Shown piece after piece: positions 28,313-37,507 of a stretch of DNA of 47,075 nt. The stretch is from Clostridia bacterium 41_269 (GTDB lineage Bacteria > Bacillota > DTU086): positions 1 to 47,075 of the forward strand of contig LGEZ01000017.1 of the NCBI GenBank assembly GCA_001508005.1, in the 5' to 3' direction. Every line of letters begins with the position of its first letter. The stretch's first letter is position 1. Below the pieces are notes generated by a model. That model ran no database searches. It saw nothing but the letters and a program-made list of their open reading frames with translations, and was not told where the DNA came from. Made by a program: the position numbers and the translations under genes.

Positions 28313-29195
28313 ATGATTTTATCCCATAAGATGCCTGCCATACTTATTGTGGATGATAAAAAAATAAACCGCAGTCTGCTGAAAAAATATCTGCTTCATG
28401 CAGGATATACTGAGATTTTTGAAGCAGAAAATGGTGAGCAGGCTTTAGAAGAGGCGCGGAAAATAAAACCCGATCTGATACTCCTTGATATTGTTATGCC
28501 TGGGATGAGTGGATATGAAGTCTGCGGAATTATAAAGAGGGATCCTAAACTAAAAAATATTCCCATTATTTTTTTAAGCGTTCTTTCTGATGTTGATAAT
28601 AAGATTAGGGCATTTGAAGCGAGAGGAGTTGACTACATAACCAAGCCCTTTGAGTTTGAAGAAGTTAGGGCAAGGGTACAGACCTACTTGAGGCTGTTTT
28701 ATCTCCAGCGGGAGCTGGAAAGGTACAACAGATATTTGGAAGCTATGGGAGAAGAGAAAATAAAAGAAATTTACAATGCTCAGGTTTCCACCATCTATGC
28801 CATCGCTCGCCTTGCTGAGAAGAGGTAAATCCCATACCATAATTGGAGCACAAACTCTTCAGGAGGTTAAGGAAAAATATCCAGAAAATGCATTTATATC
28901 TATAGGGATTGAAATTGCCCGTTCCCACCATGAAAAATGGGATGGCAGCGGATACCCTGATGGGCTGAAAGGTGAAGAAATACCGCTGTCTGCAAGGATT
29001 ATGGCTGTAGCGGATGTCTACGATGCCCTTCGTTCCCCAAGACCATACAAAAAGGTTTTTCCCCATGAAAAGGCACGGGAAATAATAGCAGCGGAAAGGG
29101 GAAAGCATTTTGATTCCTTTTTGGTGGATGCCTTCCTGGCTGTTGAAAGAAATTTTGCAGAGGTTCATGAATATGATTATGCCGTGGTAAAGTAA
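28313..29195 (+). pseudogene. Decayed response regulator with HD-GYP domain
   Basis: The receiver domain is intact (28313-28700; ILIVDDKKINR, LILLDIVMPGMSGYE, LSVLSDVDN, ITKPFEFEE). It is followed by the linker helix leading to QVSTIYAIARLAEKR, where the frame stops at 28828. The rest resumes in another frame at about 28826 as GKSHTIIGAQTLQEV, HHEKWDGSGYPDGLKGEEIPL and ARIMAVADVYDAL, ending at 29195. Relative to intact RpfG-type phosphodiesterases, the segment carrying the HDIGK metal site is deleted at the junction. Cyclic-di-GMP hydrolysis is therefore lost; the receiver alone could still be made. Confidence 0.88.
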
Positions 29196-29234
29196 TCTTT
29201 TTATATAGGATTTAAATCGTAAGCTTGGTATTAG

Positions 29235-29264
29235 TTGACTGGCAAGGTTTCATTATAGTATAAT
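29235..29264 (+). promoter_or_regulatory. rpsU promoter
   Basis: TTGACT (29235-29240), 18-base spacer, TATAAT (29259-29264), followed 50 bases later by rpsU. Confidence 0.65.
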
Positions 29265-29314
29265 GCACGTGGGTACTTTTTTTTTGACAGTATCAGGCAT
29301 AGAGAGGGGGGAGT

Positions 29315-29491
29315 TTGGTGAAGGTTACAGTTGGCAAGAATGAATCCTTGGACAGCGCCCTACGACGTTTTAAACGCAGCTGCCAACGGGCTGGGATATT
29401 AAGCGAAGTAAGGAAACGGGAACATTATGAAAAGCCCAGTGTCCGGAGGAAGAAAAAATCTGAAGCTGCAAGAAAGCGTAGGTGGAACTAA
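29315..29491 (+). CDS. rpsU: 30S ribosomal protein S21
   Basis: A 58-residue basic ribosomal protein: [16 protein letters not shown], then [20 protein letters not shown], ending [16 protein letters not shown] 29315 matches the family N-terminus length (six residues before the invariant Gly); GTG 29318 is the alternative. GAGGGGGGAG lies directly upstream. In Bacillus rpsU is followed by yqeY; here no yqeY can be seen and the following 300 bases have no clear gene. Confidence 0.95.
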   Translation: MVKVTVGKNESLDSALRRFKRSCQRAGILSEVRKREHYEKPSVRRKKKSEAARKRRWN

Positions 29492-29707
29492 AATAGGCAT
29501 GCAGAGGTAAAAGATTGGGGCGCGGGAATCTTGTTCTTCCTGTGTTAAAAGATGTTCCGGCAGGTGATTGACCCCCTCAGTTAGGAAAGTTGGTATTGAG
29601 ATAGTGAAGTAGTGAGCTGTATTAAGGAAAAAATGTAGAGCAGAGTAGTTAATCAGTGCCTTGAATATAATAATAAATAAAAATATTATACTGAAGGGGT
29701 TTGGAAT

Positions 29708-29788
29708 TTGACTAAAAAGCTGCTGTATAAATTCCTGTTTATTATCAGCCTGGTTTTGTTAAGCCAGGCTTTTTATATCTATTTTTGA
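29708..29788 (+). CDS. Possible 26-aa hydrophobic peptide
   Basis: TTG 29708 opens a frame starting MTKKLLYKFLFIISLVLL and ending FYIYF, with GAAGGGG about 10 bases upstream. Two lysines followed by a single hydrophobic helix fit a one-pass small membrane protein or a detached signal peptide. The frame runs through a rho-independent terminator, so it may be only chance. Confidence 0.25.
   Translation: MTKKLLYKFLFIISLVLLSQAFYIYF
29747..29787 (+). terminator. Terminator before nfeD
   Basis: AGCCTGG (29747-29753) pairs with CCAGGCT (29764-29770), followed by TTTTATATCTATTTTT. Confidence 0.7.
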
Positions 29789-29800
29789 TGCGGAGTGAGA

Positions 29801-31120
29801 ATGGTGGGTCTATTCTTCAAAAGAAAGTCTCAATTTTGGATAATGGTTGTTCTTTTTATTCTTGTACCTCTTTCTCTTTCTGCAGCAGCTCCAAAGGTAT
29901 GGGTTGTTCCTATTTCAGGAACCATTGATAGGGTTACCGTAATATATGTGGATCGTGTTTATAATGAGGCCGAAAATCAGGGAGTGGATAAGATTATTAT
30001 GGAGATAGACACTCCTGGGGGGTTGGCTCATTCTGCAGTAGAAATTAGAAAAATCATAAAAAACAGTTCTGTGCCCACAACAGCATTTGTAAAAGGCGAA
30101 GCCATATCAGCAGGAACTCTACTTGCTCTGTCAGCAGAAAACATATATATGGCTCCTGGAACCACCATAGGAGATGCTGAGCCTCAGTATGGAGGCAAAA
30201 GGGCAGACGAAAAAGTAGTTTCCTATTGGGCTTCTCTCTTAGCAGCTGCTGCGGAAGAAAGGGGAAGAGATGGGAAAATAGCTAGGGCTATGGCAGATAG
30301 GGATATGTCGGTTCCCGGCTTAAAGGAAAAGGGGAAGCTTCTTACCCTTGCCCATAGGGAAGCTATAGAGGTAGGATATGCTGAAGGACAGGCTGAAAAT
30401 CTTCAAGGGGTAATAGAGGCTTTGGGGCTTAAAGGTGCTGAAGTGGAGAAAGTGTCCATGAAAAATTCTGAAAGGGCTGCTCGAGTAATTACCAATCCCT
30501 ATGTTGCCCCTCTTCTTCTTACTTTTGGCTTTTTATGCCTTGCAGTGGAACTAATCACTGTGGGTTTTGGAATTGCGGGCATTCTATCCCTGGCTGCTTT
30601 TCTTTTGTACTTTTGGGGACATATCTTTGCTGGAATAAGCGGAGTCCTACCTGTGCTTTTATTTGTTGGGGGTATAATTTTAATACTTTTGGAGCTTATG
30701 GTAATTCCTGGTTTTGGAGTAGCGGGTTTGGGGGGTACAGTTTTTCTTCTTGCTGGTATAATTTTTTCTGCAGGAAGTTTCAAGCAGGGAATAATTACTA
30801 TTATACTTGCTTTATTAGGAACCAGTGCTGCTGTCTATTTATCCTTTAAATATGGAAAAACAAGAAAAATGTGGAAGAGTTTGATTTTAGAGGAAAGATT
30901 GGATGCGGAATCGGGATATATTTCTTCCCAAAGCAATCTAAAAGAATACATAGGTAAAAGGGGTATAGCCATAACACCTTTAAGGCCTGCAGGAACAGCT
31001 TTAATTGAAAGGGAAAGAGTTGATGTGGTATCGGAAGGGGGATACATAGAGAAAAATGCTTCCGTGGAAGTGATTAAGGTTGAGGGTAATAGAGTTGTGG
31101 TAAGGGAAATAATAACTTAG
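29801..31120 (+). CDS. NfeD family membrane-bound ClpP-class serine protease
   Basis: A 439-residue long-form NfeD protein (YqeZ type). An N-terminal signal/anchor (about 11-30) is followed by a ClpP-like extracytoplasmic domain ([31 protein letters not shown], with Ser103 in ISAGT as probable nucleophile). Then come four to five membrane segments (about 230-345) and a C-terminal OB-fold NfeD domain ([19 protein letters not shown]). Long NfeD proteins pair with flotillin-like proteins, and the floA gene follows by 16 bases. ATG 29801 follows GGAG at 29792-29795. Confidence 0.92.
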   Translation: MVGLFFKRKSQFWIMVVLFILVPLSLSAAAPKVWVVPISGTIDRVTVIYVDRVYNEAENQGVDKIIMEIDTPGGLAHSAVEIRKIIKNSSVPTTAFVKGEAISAGTLLALSAENIYMAPGTTIGDAEPQYGGKRADEKVVSYWASLLAAAAEERGRDGKIARAMADRDMSVPGLKEKGKLLTLAHREAIEVGYAEGQAENLQGVIEALGLKGAEVEKVSMKNSERAARVITNPYVAPLLLTFGFLCLAVELITVGFGIAGILSLAAFLLYFWGHIFAGISGVLPVLLFVGGIILILLELMVIPGFGVAGLGGTVFLLAGIIFSAGSFKQGIITIILALLGTSAAVYLSFKYGKTRKMWKSLILEERLDAESGYISSQSNLKEYIGKRGIAITPLRPAGTALIERERVDVVSEGGYIEKNASVEVIKVEGNRVVVREIIT

Positions 31121-31136
31121 GAGGTGGGAGTTGGGT

Positions 31137-32138
31137 ATGGGCTACATATTGTTTATGTTTTTTGTCCTGCTGATAGCTTCAGGTATTGTAATGCTTTTTT
31201 ATTTTATTCCCGTGGGGTTGTGGATTTCAGCCCTGGCAGCGGGAGTAAAGGTGGGTATTATTTCTTTAGTGGGGATGCGTCTTCGTCGGGTGCCGCCGGT
31301 AAAAATTGTTGCCCCTCTTATTAAAGCTGTAAAAGCAGGCTTGGATTTAACGGTAGATAAGCTGGAAGCTCATTATCTGGCAGGAGGAAATGTCGATAGG
31401 GTTGTGGATGCTCTTATTGCTGCGGAAAGAGCAAATATAAATCTTCCCTTTGAACGGGCTGCGGCCATTGACCTGGCTGGCCGGGATGTGCTGGAGGCTG
31501 TTCAGATGAGTGTTAACCCTAAAGTTATAGAAACTCCTGTTGTTGCAGCTGTTGCCATGGACGGCATTGAGGTTAAAGTGCGTGCCAGAGTAACTGTCCG
31601 AGCTAATATTGACCGCCTTGTAGGAGGAGCTGGAGAGGAAACGGTTATTGCTCGGGTTGGGGAAGGCATCGTTACCACTGTTGGTTCTTCAGAAAGCCAT
31701 AAAAAAGTTCTCGAAAATCCAGATCTCATTTCCCGAACTGTTCTTGAGAAGGGATTGGACTCTGGTACGGCCTTTGAAATTCTCTCCATTGATATTGCTG
31801 ATGTTGATGTGGGCAGAAATATAGGTGCTCAGCTTCAAATAGATCAAGCCCAGGCTGATAAAAGTATTGCCCAGGCGAAGGCGGAAGAGCGCAGAGCTAT
31901 GGCTGTCGCAAAGGAGCAGGAAATGAAGGCAAAGGTTCAGGAAATGCGTGCAAAAGTGGTAGAGGCTGAAGCCGAGGTGCCCCTTGCGCTGGCGCAGGCC
32001 CTTAGGGAAGGGAACCTAGGGGTGATGGATTATTATAATTTGAAGAATATCCTTGCGGATACAAGGATGCGGGAGAGCATAGCTAAGGATGTCTTGAGCA
32101 GCGGATTGCCTCAGGAAAAGGATGAAGATAATAAGTAA
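31137..32138 (+). CDS. floA: Flotillin-like protein FloA
   Basis: A 333-residue scaffold of functional membrane microdomains. The N-terminal membrane hairpin (about 1-45) is followed by the family core [28 protein letters not shown], the SPFH-like domain ([21 protein letters not shown]... [23 protein letters not shown]), and a C-terminal coiled coil rich in Ala/Glu/Lys ([21 protein letters not shown]). TTG 31131 is also possible; I chose ATG 31137, with GGGAG at 31126-31130. It forms an operon with nfeD upstream and the basic membrane protein downstream. Confidence 0.95.
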   Translation: MGYILFMFFVLLIASGIVMLFYFIPVGLWISALAAGVKVGIISLVGMRLRRVPPVKIVAPLIKAVKAGLDLTVDKLEAHYLAGGNVDRVVDALIAAERANINLPFERAAAIDLAGRDVLEAVQMSVNPKVIETPVVAAVAMDGIEVKVRARVTVRANIDRLVGGAGEETVIARVGEGIVTTVGSSESHKKVLENPDLISRTVLEKGLDSGTAFEILSIDIADVDVGRNIGAQLQIDQAQADKSIAQAKAEERRAMAVAKEQEMKAKVQEMRAKVVEAEAEVPLALAQALREGNLGVMDYYNLKNILADTRMRESIAKDVLSSGLPQEKDEDNK

Positions 32139-32156
32139 TGAATGAGGTGTGCTTCT

Positions 32157-32591
32157 GTGGGTGATCTCATATTTTTGCTGCTGATTCTTTATCTGGTTTT
32201 TCGGTCCTATGCTAGGGCAAAAAGGAGAAGATGGGAGTATGAAGAAAAAAGGCGCAGAAGCAAGCAGGATTTGCATAAGCATATAAAACCCGAACCCTCC
32301 ATTCCTAGAACTATACCTGTAGAGGAAGTAGTGCCTAAAATAGAGGAACTAAAAGAAAACCTTTTTTCTTTACCTTCCTTTGAAGAAACTGAGGAGAAGA
32401 CTGCCAATTTTCCTGATGAAAAAGCTGAATTGACTTGTCCAAAAGAAATTGTTGCTGAGAAGGGTAAAAGTGCCGATTTAAAGAGAAGAATTGTTCCTGC
32501 AGAGCTTTACAAAGGTGTAGTTTATGCAGAAATTTTAGGTCCTCCAAGGGCAAAAAAACCTTGGCTTCCAAAAAATGGTTGGGAGTGCTGA
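32157..32591 (+). CDS. Basic single-pass membrane protein of unknown function
   Basis: 144 residues from GTG 32157, which has GAGGTG at correct spacing; an upstream in-frame ATG at 32142 overlaps that site. One membrane helix (DLIFLLLILYLVFRSYA) is followed by a strongly basic stretch (RAKRRRWEYEEKRRRSKQ), an acidic, proline-containing middle, and a C-terminal block VVYAEILGPPRAKKPW. That last block resembles short proteins encoded beside flotillin and sporulation genes in Firmicutes, but I cannot name the family. The position right after floA suggests a membrane-domain partner (inference). Confidence 0.75.
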   Translation: MGDLIFLLLILYLVFRSYARAKRRRWEYEEKRRRSKQDLHKHIKPEPSIPRTIPVEEVVPKIEELKENLFSLPSFEETEEKTANFPDEKAELTCPKEIVAEKGKSADLKRRIVPAELYKGVVYAEILGPPRAKKPWLPKNGWEC

Positions 32592-32625
32592 CCTTCACCT
32601 TCCCCAAAAGCATTTATTGGTAATT

Positions 32626-32675
32626 ATCCCCCTTTCTGCAGCATAAGCTTAGTACAGGGAAAGGGGGATTTTTTT
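32626..32675 (+). terminator. Terminator containing the yqfC ribosome binding site
   Basis: ATCCCCCTTTC (32626-32636) pairs perfectly over 11 bases with GAAAGGGGGAT (32659-32669), with a 22-base loop, followed by seven T residues ending exactly at the yqfC ATG (32676). The 3' arm contains AAAGGGGG, the only ribosome binding site for yqfC. Read-through transcript would therefore be both prone to termination and poorly translated. Confidence 0.85.
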
Positions 32676-32978
32676 ATGTCTGAAAATATAAAGAATTATA
32701 TCAAACAAAAAAAGAATAAACTTATACATGATTTTGCAAGTATTCTTGAAATACCAGAAGATATATTTCTTAATATGCCTAAAATAACCTTTATAGGCAG
32801 CATACAGGTTTATATTGAAAATCATAGAGGTGTAATTGAATATACTGCGGAAAAACTACGGGTTGGAGTTAGCGGTGGGGAAGTTGAGATACTTGGTGAA
32901 AATTTAGTGCTTAAGAATATTTTGCCTGACGAACTTTTTTTAGAAGGAAAGATCAGTTCCATGGTGTTCAAAAAGTAA
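32676..32978 (+). CDS. yqfC: Sporulation protein YqfC
   Basis: A 100-residue protein of the YabP/YqfC family: ASILEIPEDIFLNMPKITFIG, IENHRGVIEYT, and LRVGVSGGEVEILGENLVLKNI. Members are made in the mother cell under sigma-E in Bacillus and act with YqfD in forespore/coat development; the precise role is unclear. ATG 32676 sits directly after the T-run of a hairpin that also holds its binding site. It is followed 16 bases later by yqfD, as in other spore formers. Confidence 0.92.
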   Translation: MSENIKNYIKQKKNKLIHDFASILEIPEDIFLNMPKITFIGSIQVYIENHRGVIEYTAEKLRVGVSGGEVEILGENLVLKNILPDELFLEGKISSMVFKK

Positions 32979-32994
32979 CTGGGGAGGGGTGAGG

Positions 32995-34257
32995 GTGCTT
33001 TTTCAAAGGATTTTTCTTTTTTTTCAGGGATATGTCATTGTAACGGTAAAAGGACGTCATTTGGAAAGGTTTATAAATTTAGCAGTAAGCCGGGGATATA
33101 GTTTATGGAATATTTCCAGACCTTCTCCTGAAGTCATGACTGCCGCAGTTCCGGTAAGTATTTTCCCCTATTTAAGGCATATTGCAAAAGCATCAAAGTG
33201 CAGAATTAAAATTGAGAGCAAAAGGGGTATGCCCTTTATACTCTTAAAAATCTGCCGCCGGAAAATGTTTTTTACAGGGGCAGTGGTTTTTTTAATTTCC
33301 CTTTATGTTTTATCTTTATTTATATGGTCCGTGGAAGTAGTTAGAAGCGGGGAATTGAAGCTCATAAAGGAAAAGCAGATATTAGATGAGGCTTCAAAAA
33401 ACGGTCTCAGAATCGGGGCATTCAAACCCAGCTTGGCTACGGATACTATTCAAAAGGCTATTTTATATAAATTTCCCCAGCTGAGTTGGGTAGGGGTGGA
33501 AATACGGGGAACAAAAGCCACCATAGAAGTTATGGAAAAAATTCTCCCTGACAAATCCCATTTGGACCGCAGACCGGGCAGTATTGTAGCGGCAAAGGAT
33601 GGAATTATAGAAGAAATATTAGTTCTTTCAGGGGAAGCCAAGGTTGCTGAAGGGGATACTGTAAGAAAGGGAGATATTTTGATTTCTGGTGTTATTTTTC
33701 CGGAGGATGAAGAGAATGAACCCCAGCGAACTAACGACGGAAAGATCACAAATGATGAAGAGCAGAAAAGAGAACCTATGCGGTTCAGAGCCAGGGGAAT
33801 TGTTCGAGCGCTGGTGTGGTATGAGGCTGAAAAAACAGTGCCTTTGATAGAAGAAAGAAGTAGGCCTACGGGTAGAAAAAAGGAGCTTTTAGTTTTACGC
33901 TTTGGCGGAAAGGAAATGATTCTTAAAGGGGGGAAGGGGGTTCCCTATAAAAATTATCGTTACATGAAAAGATCCTGGAAAATTCCAAGAATAGGGAAAA
34001 CGATTATTCCTGCAGAACTAGCTTTTGAGACATATTGGGAAATAAAAAAAGAAAAAGTTTACCACAGCATGGCTGAAGCTAGGGATATTGCTGTAACTCG
34101 GGCAGAAAAGGAAATCAGCGGTAAACTGAAACCGGAAACAAAAGTGATCAGCAGGAAGGTGAATGTTAAATCTCTGGAAGAAAAGAGGATTCATGTGGTA
34201 CTGATTGTAGAGGCTTTGGAAGATATAACTAGGTTTGTTCCTATGAAAGAAAAATAG
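32995..34257 (+). CDS. yqfD: Sporulation protein YqfD
   Basis: A 420-residue membrane protein of the YqfD family, needed for efficient sporulation in Bacillus. The N-terminal domain (GYVIVTVKGRHLERFINLAVSRGYSLWN) is followed by a single membrane segment near 95-112 (MFFTGAVVFLISLYVLSLF) and an extracytoplasmic part (ILDEASKNGLRIGAFKPSLATD; SWVGVEIRGTKATIEVMEK). The segment at about 240-260 is a charged low-complexity insert. GTG 32995 has GGGGAGGGG upstream; GTG 32989 overlaps it. Confidence 0.93.
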   Translation: MLFQRIFLFFQGYVIVTVKGRHLERFINLAVSRGYSLWNISRPSPEVMTAAVPVSIFPYLRHIAKASKCRIKIESKRGMPFILLKICRRKMFFTGAVVFLISLYVLSLFIWSVEVVRSGELKLIKEKQILDEASKNGLRIGAFKPSLATDTIQKAILYKFPQLSWVGVEIRGTKATIEVMEKILPDKSHLDRRPGSIVAAKDGIIEEILVLSGEAKVAEGDTVRKGDILISGVIFPEDEENEPQRTNDGKITNDEEQKREPMRFRARGIVRALVWYEAEKTVPLIEERSRPTGRKKELLVLRFGGKEMILKGGKGVPYKNYRYMKRSWKIPRIGKTIIPAELAFETYWEIKKEKVYHSMAEARDIAVTRAEKEISGKLKPETKVISRKVNVKSLEEKRIHVVLIVEALEDITRFVPMKEK

Positions 34258-34275
34258 AAAAGGAACAAGTTGCTA

Positions 34276-34304
34276 TTTAAGACCTATAACCGTTGTTGTA
34301 TAAT
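34276..34304 (+). promoter_or_regulatory. Candidate phoH promoter
   Basis: TATAAT (34299-34304) with TTTAAG 17 bases upstream (34276-34281). The -10 box is perfect and the -35 weak. Lies between yqfD and phoH. Confidence 0.45.
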
Positions 34305-34353
34305 GTAAATGATGTAGTTGTACTGCTGCAGAAATTAGGGGGTATGCTTAATT

Positions 34354-35388
34354 TTGAAGAAAACTTCACAGGATAATTTTAATGTAAAGCTGATTATTGG
34401 AAGCAACGGAGAAGCAGCTAATTTATTGGGATACAGAGATAAGAATCTGCGTTTTATTGAGGAAAACAGCCGCGTAAATATAACAGCCCGGGGTAATGAA
34501 ATAACCATAGCAGGGCCCCGGGAAGATGTAGAATTTACCAAGGAGCTGTTCCAACAGCTGGAGGTTCTGAGCAGGGCTGGACAGAATATAGATACCGCTA
34601 CTATTAATTATGTTATGAGGGAGCTCAGGGAAAAACAAATAAAGGGGGATGAAGAATCTCTGGCGGATATACTTTCTGAACCCATATTTATTTCATATAG
34701 AGGTAAGCCCATTAAACCTAAAACTTTAGGTCAGTACAGATATGTGGAAGCTATTAGGAAGCATGATCTCGTTTTTGGAATTGGCCCTGCAGGAACGGGT
34801 AAAACTTACCTTGCTGTTGTAATGGCAGTAAAGGCTTTAAAAGAGAAACAGGTTGCAAGAATAGTACTGGCAAGGCCTGCGGTTGAGGCGGGTGAAAAGC
34901 TGGGCTTTCTCCCTGGGGACCTTATAGAGAAGGTAAATCCTTACCTCCGTCCGCTCTATGATGGTCTCTTTGATGTACTGGGGGTGGAAGCAGCTCAAAA
35001 ATACATGGAAAAGAATATAATAGAGGTAGCACCCCTTGCCTATATGCGGGGAAGAACCCTTTCAGATTCTTTTATAATTTTAGATGAAGCCCAGAACACA
35101 ACACCTGAGCAGATGAAAATGTTTTTAACACGAATTGGTTTTGGATCAAAGGCTGTAGTAACGGGTGATATTACTCAGGTTGATCTGCCAAAAGAACATC
35201 TTTCTGGATTGATTCAGGTTAGGGAAATATTAAAAGGAATTGAAGGAATAGCTTTTGAATATCTTACGGAAAAAGATGTGGTGCGCCATCCACTGGTACA
35301 GAAAATTATTCTTGCATATGAAAAATACAAGCTTCCTTCCGGGGGAGGAGAATTGAATGAAGAAGGGCAAGAGGGGGCCCGGCGCTAA
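34354..35388 (+). CDS. phoH: PhoH family ATPase
   Basis: A 344-residue PhoH-like P-loop NTPase with an N-terminal KH-like region. Walker A is GPAGTGKT at residues 144-151 and Walker B FIILDEAQNT (near 245), with the family segments LARPAVEAGEKLGFLPGD and VVTGDITQVDLP. PhoH proteins are linked to RNA metabolism and often neighbour ybeY, as here. The start is TTG 34354 after AGGGGGT. Its 3' end overlaps pgpH by 32 bases, indicating tight coupling. Confidence 0.94.
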   Translation: MKKTSQDNFNVKLIIGSNGEAANLLGYRDKNLRFIEENSRVNITARGNEITIAGPREDVEFTKELFQQLEVLSRAGQNIDTATINYVMRELREKQIKGDEESLADILSEPIFISYRGKPIKPKTLGQYRYVEAIRKHDLVFGIGPAGTGKTYLAVVMAVKALKEKQVARIVLARPAVEAGEKLGFLPGDLIEKVNPYLRPLYDGLFDVLGVEAAQKYMEKNIIEVAPLAYMRGRTLSDSFIILDEAQNTTPEQMKMFLTRIGFGSKAVVTGDITQVDLPKEHLSGLIQVREILKGIEGIAFEYLTEKDVVRHPLVQKIILAYEKYKLPSGGGELNEEGQEGARR

Positions 35389-37507
35389 AAAACTCCTGCT
35401 TAGGGGCCAAAACATCTTCAGCACCCGCCGATTGATTTGGGGTGTTATATTTTTTATAGCTACTACTCTTATTTTAAGTACAAGTTTTCTTCCTGAAAGG
35501 ATAAATGTAAAAGTTGGGGATGTAAGTAATAGACAGATTAAAGCGCCTAATGAAGTAGTATATGTAAGTGAAGTGTTAACGGAAAAGGCGCGGCAGGAAG
35601 CAGCAAGCCAGGTTGAACCCATTTTTAAGATAGATCAAACAGTTGTGGCTGAGATTGAAAAAAACATAAGCGGATTTTTTAATACCATAAGAACCATTAG
35701 GGAGGATGACGATCTCAGCAAAAACGAAAAAATAGCAGCTCTGCAGAAAAAGCTGAATTTTGATCTGCCTCAGTCTGCTTGGGAATCTGTGATAGGGGGG
35801 GATGTTCTTTCCTTAAATACTTGTGAAAATGTTATTAAAAGTGTAGTTAATGAGCATATGGGGAAGGGAGTACAGCTTGAAGCACTGGACACGGCCAGAG
35901 AAGAGATTTTAAAAGGAATTCTTGCTTCAGATATTCCCCAGAGCCTAAAACCGTTGGCTGAAGAAGTAGTGGAAAAAATGGAGCTCAAACCCAATCTAAT
36001 ACTTGACGTCGAAGGTACCGAGCAGAAGAAAAAAGAAGCTATGGAAAAAGTGGAACCTGTCCGCGTAACCATCAGAAAGGACGAAAAAATCCTTGGAGAT
36101 GGGGAAGTGGTTACAGAAGAAAAAATTGAGGCACTGGAGCATTTGGGACTTCTAAGGACCCGCAATCTTTACTTGAGCCTCCTTGGGCTTTCGGGTTTCG
36201 TGCTGGTTTCTTATGTGCTGCTGATGCTTTATCTGTACATATATAATAAGAACATTTTTGAAGATGAAAAAAAGCTTCTTCTTCTTGGTATTCTTGTTAA
36301 TGTGGGTCTTCTCATAGACAAAGGTATTATTTCCATCAGGCTCAGTGATAATGCTGAAATAGCTTCCCTTGTGGGATTCATGGTCCCCACAGCAGCAGTT
36401 TCCATGCTTACAGCTGTTCTGCTTGATAGAAAGCTGGCTGTTTTTATAACTATGATATTAAGCATATTTGTGGGTATGCTGATGGGAAATCAGCTGCATT
36501 TCATGAGTGTTTCCTTTATAAGCGGTGTTGTGGGTATCTATAGTGTTTCTGATATAAGTGAAAGGACTGATCTTACAAGGGCTAGCATTTATATTTCTCT
36601 GGCAAGCCTTGCTGCAGTCATTGCTGTTATCTTTATACGTACCAATTCTTTGAACCTTGCTGCCCTTGGAGCGGCTGTTGGTCTTATCAACGGTATACTT
36701 TCTTCAGTTCTTACCATTGGTACCCTACCTTTCTTAGAAAGTGCTTTTGGAATTACCACTCCTGTTAAGCTGCTGGAACTTTCAAACCCCAACCAGCCCT
36801 TGCTTAAAAGGTTGATGCTCGAAGCTCCAGGGACTTATCACCACAGTATAATGGTGGCCAATCTGGCTGAAAGGGCTGCTGATGCGACGGGAGCTGACCC
36901 CTTATTAACTAGGGTTGGAGCCTATTATCATGATATAGGGAAACTTAAAAGGCCTTACTTTTTTATAGAAAACCAGGTTGCAAATGAAAATCCCCATAAT
37001 AAGCTTTCGCCAAATTTGAGCACTTTAGTTATTACCTCTCATGTTAGGGATGGGGTGGAGCTGGCTGAAGAGAATAACCTTCCCCAAGAAGTAATCGATA
37101 TTATTGAACAGCATCATGGAACCTGTCTGGTAAGCTATTTTTATCATAAAGCCCTTGAGAGTGAAAACTGCGAACATGTAAATGAGATTGACTTCCGCTA
37201 CGAAGGGCCCAAGCCCCGCACCAAAGAAGCTGCTATTGTAATGCTTGCGGATTCTGTAGAGGCTGCTGTTCGCTCACTGCCTTCAACGGCTCATGGAAAG
37301 CTGGAAGGGTGTGTAAAAAGGATAATCAGGGACAGATTAGAAGACGGTCAGCTGGAAGAATCAGAGCTTACCTTTAGAGAACTGGAAATTATAACAAAAG
37401 TTTTTGTTAGAGTTCTAAGCGGTATCTTTCATTCTAGGATTGAGTATCCTGAAAATTTACTTCAGGAGATAGAAGGGAGAAAGGGGAATGGAGATCACGG
37501 TAAATAA
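35357..37507 (+). CDS. pgpH: Cyclic-di-AMP phosphodiesterase PgpH (YqfF, 7TMR-HD)
   Basis: A 716-residue membrane HD hydrolase. Order: one N-terminal membrane segment, an extracytoplasmic 7TMR-HDED domain (about 50-270), seven membrane helices (about 275-470), and a cytoplasmic HD domain with PGTYHHSIMVANLAERAA, the HD pair at 525-526 (YYHDIGKLKRP), SHVRDG and EQHHGT. PgpH-type proteins degrade c-di-AMP to pApA, affecting potassium and cell-wall homeostasis. ATG 35357 follows GGGGGAGG within phoH. Confidence 0.94.
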   Translation: MKKGKRGPGAKKLLLRGQNIFSTRRLIWGVIFFIATTLILSTSFLPERINVKVGDVSNRQIKAPNEVVYVSEVLTEKARQEAASQVEPIFKIDQTVVAEIEKNISGFFNTIRTIREDDDLSKNEKIAALQKKLNFDLPQSAWESVIGGDVLSLNTCENVIKSVVNEHMGKGVQLEALDTAREEILKGILASDIPQSLKPLAEEVVEKMELKPNLILDVEGTEQKKKEAMEKVEPVRVTIRKDEKILGDGEVVTEEKIEALEHLGLLRTRNLYLSLLGLSGFVLVSYVLLMLYLYIYNKNIFEDEKKLLLLGILVNVGLLIDKGIISIRLSDNAEIASLVGFMVPTAAVSMLTAVLLDRKLAVFITMILSIFVGMLMGNQLHFMSVSFISGVVGIYSVSDISERTDLTRASIYISLASLAAVIAVIFIRTNSLNLAALGAAVGLINGILSSVLTIGTLPFLESAFGITTPVKLLELSNPNQPLLKRLMLEAPGTYHHSIMVANLAERAADATGADPLLTRVGAYYHDIGKLKRPYFFIENQVANENPHNKLSPNLSTLVITSHVRDGVELAEENNLPQEVIDIIEQHHGTCLVSYFYHKALESENCEHVNEIDFRYEGPKPRTKEAAIVMLADSVEAAVRSLPSTAHGKLEGCVKRIIRDRLEDGQLEESELTFRELEIITKVFVRVLSGIFHSRIEYPENLLQEIEGRKGNGDHGK

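Larger units (their letters stand above)
29492..29800. other. Gene-poor spacer between rpsU and nfeD
   Basis: No conserved frame is visible. The left 200 bases have frequent stops in all frames and no recognisable trace of yqeY, the gene normally here. The right end holds a 26-codon hydrophobic frame (29708-29788) overlapping a terminator hairpin. Confidence 0.6.
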
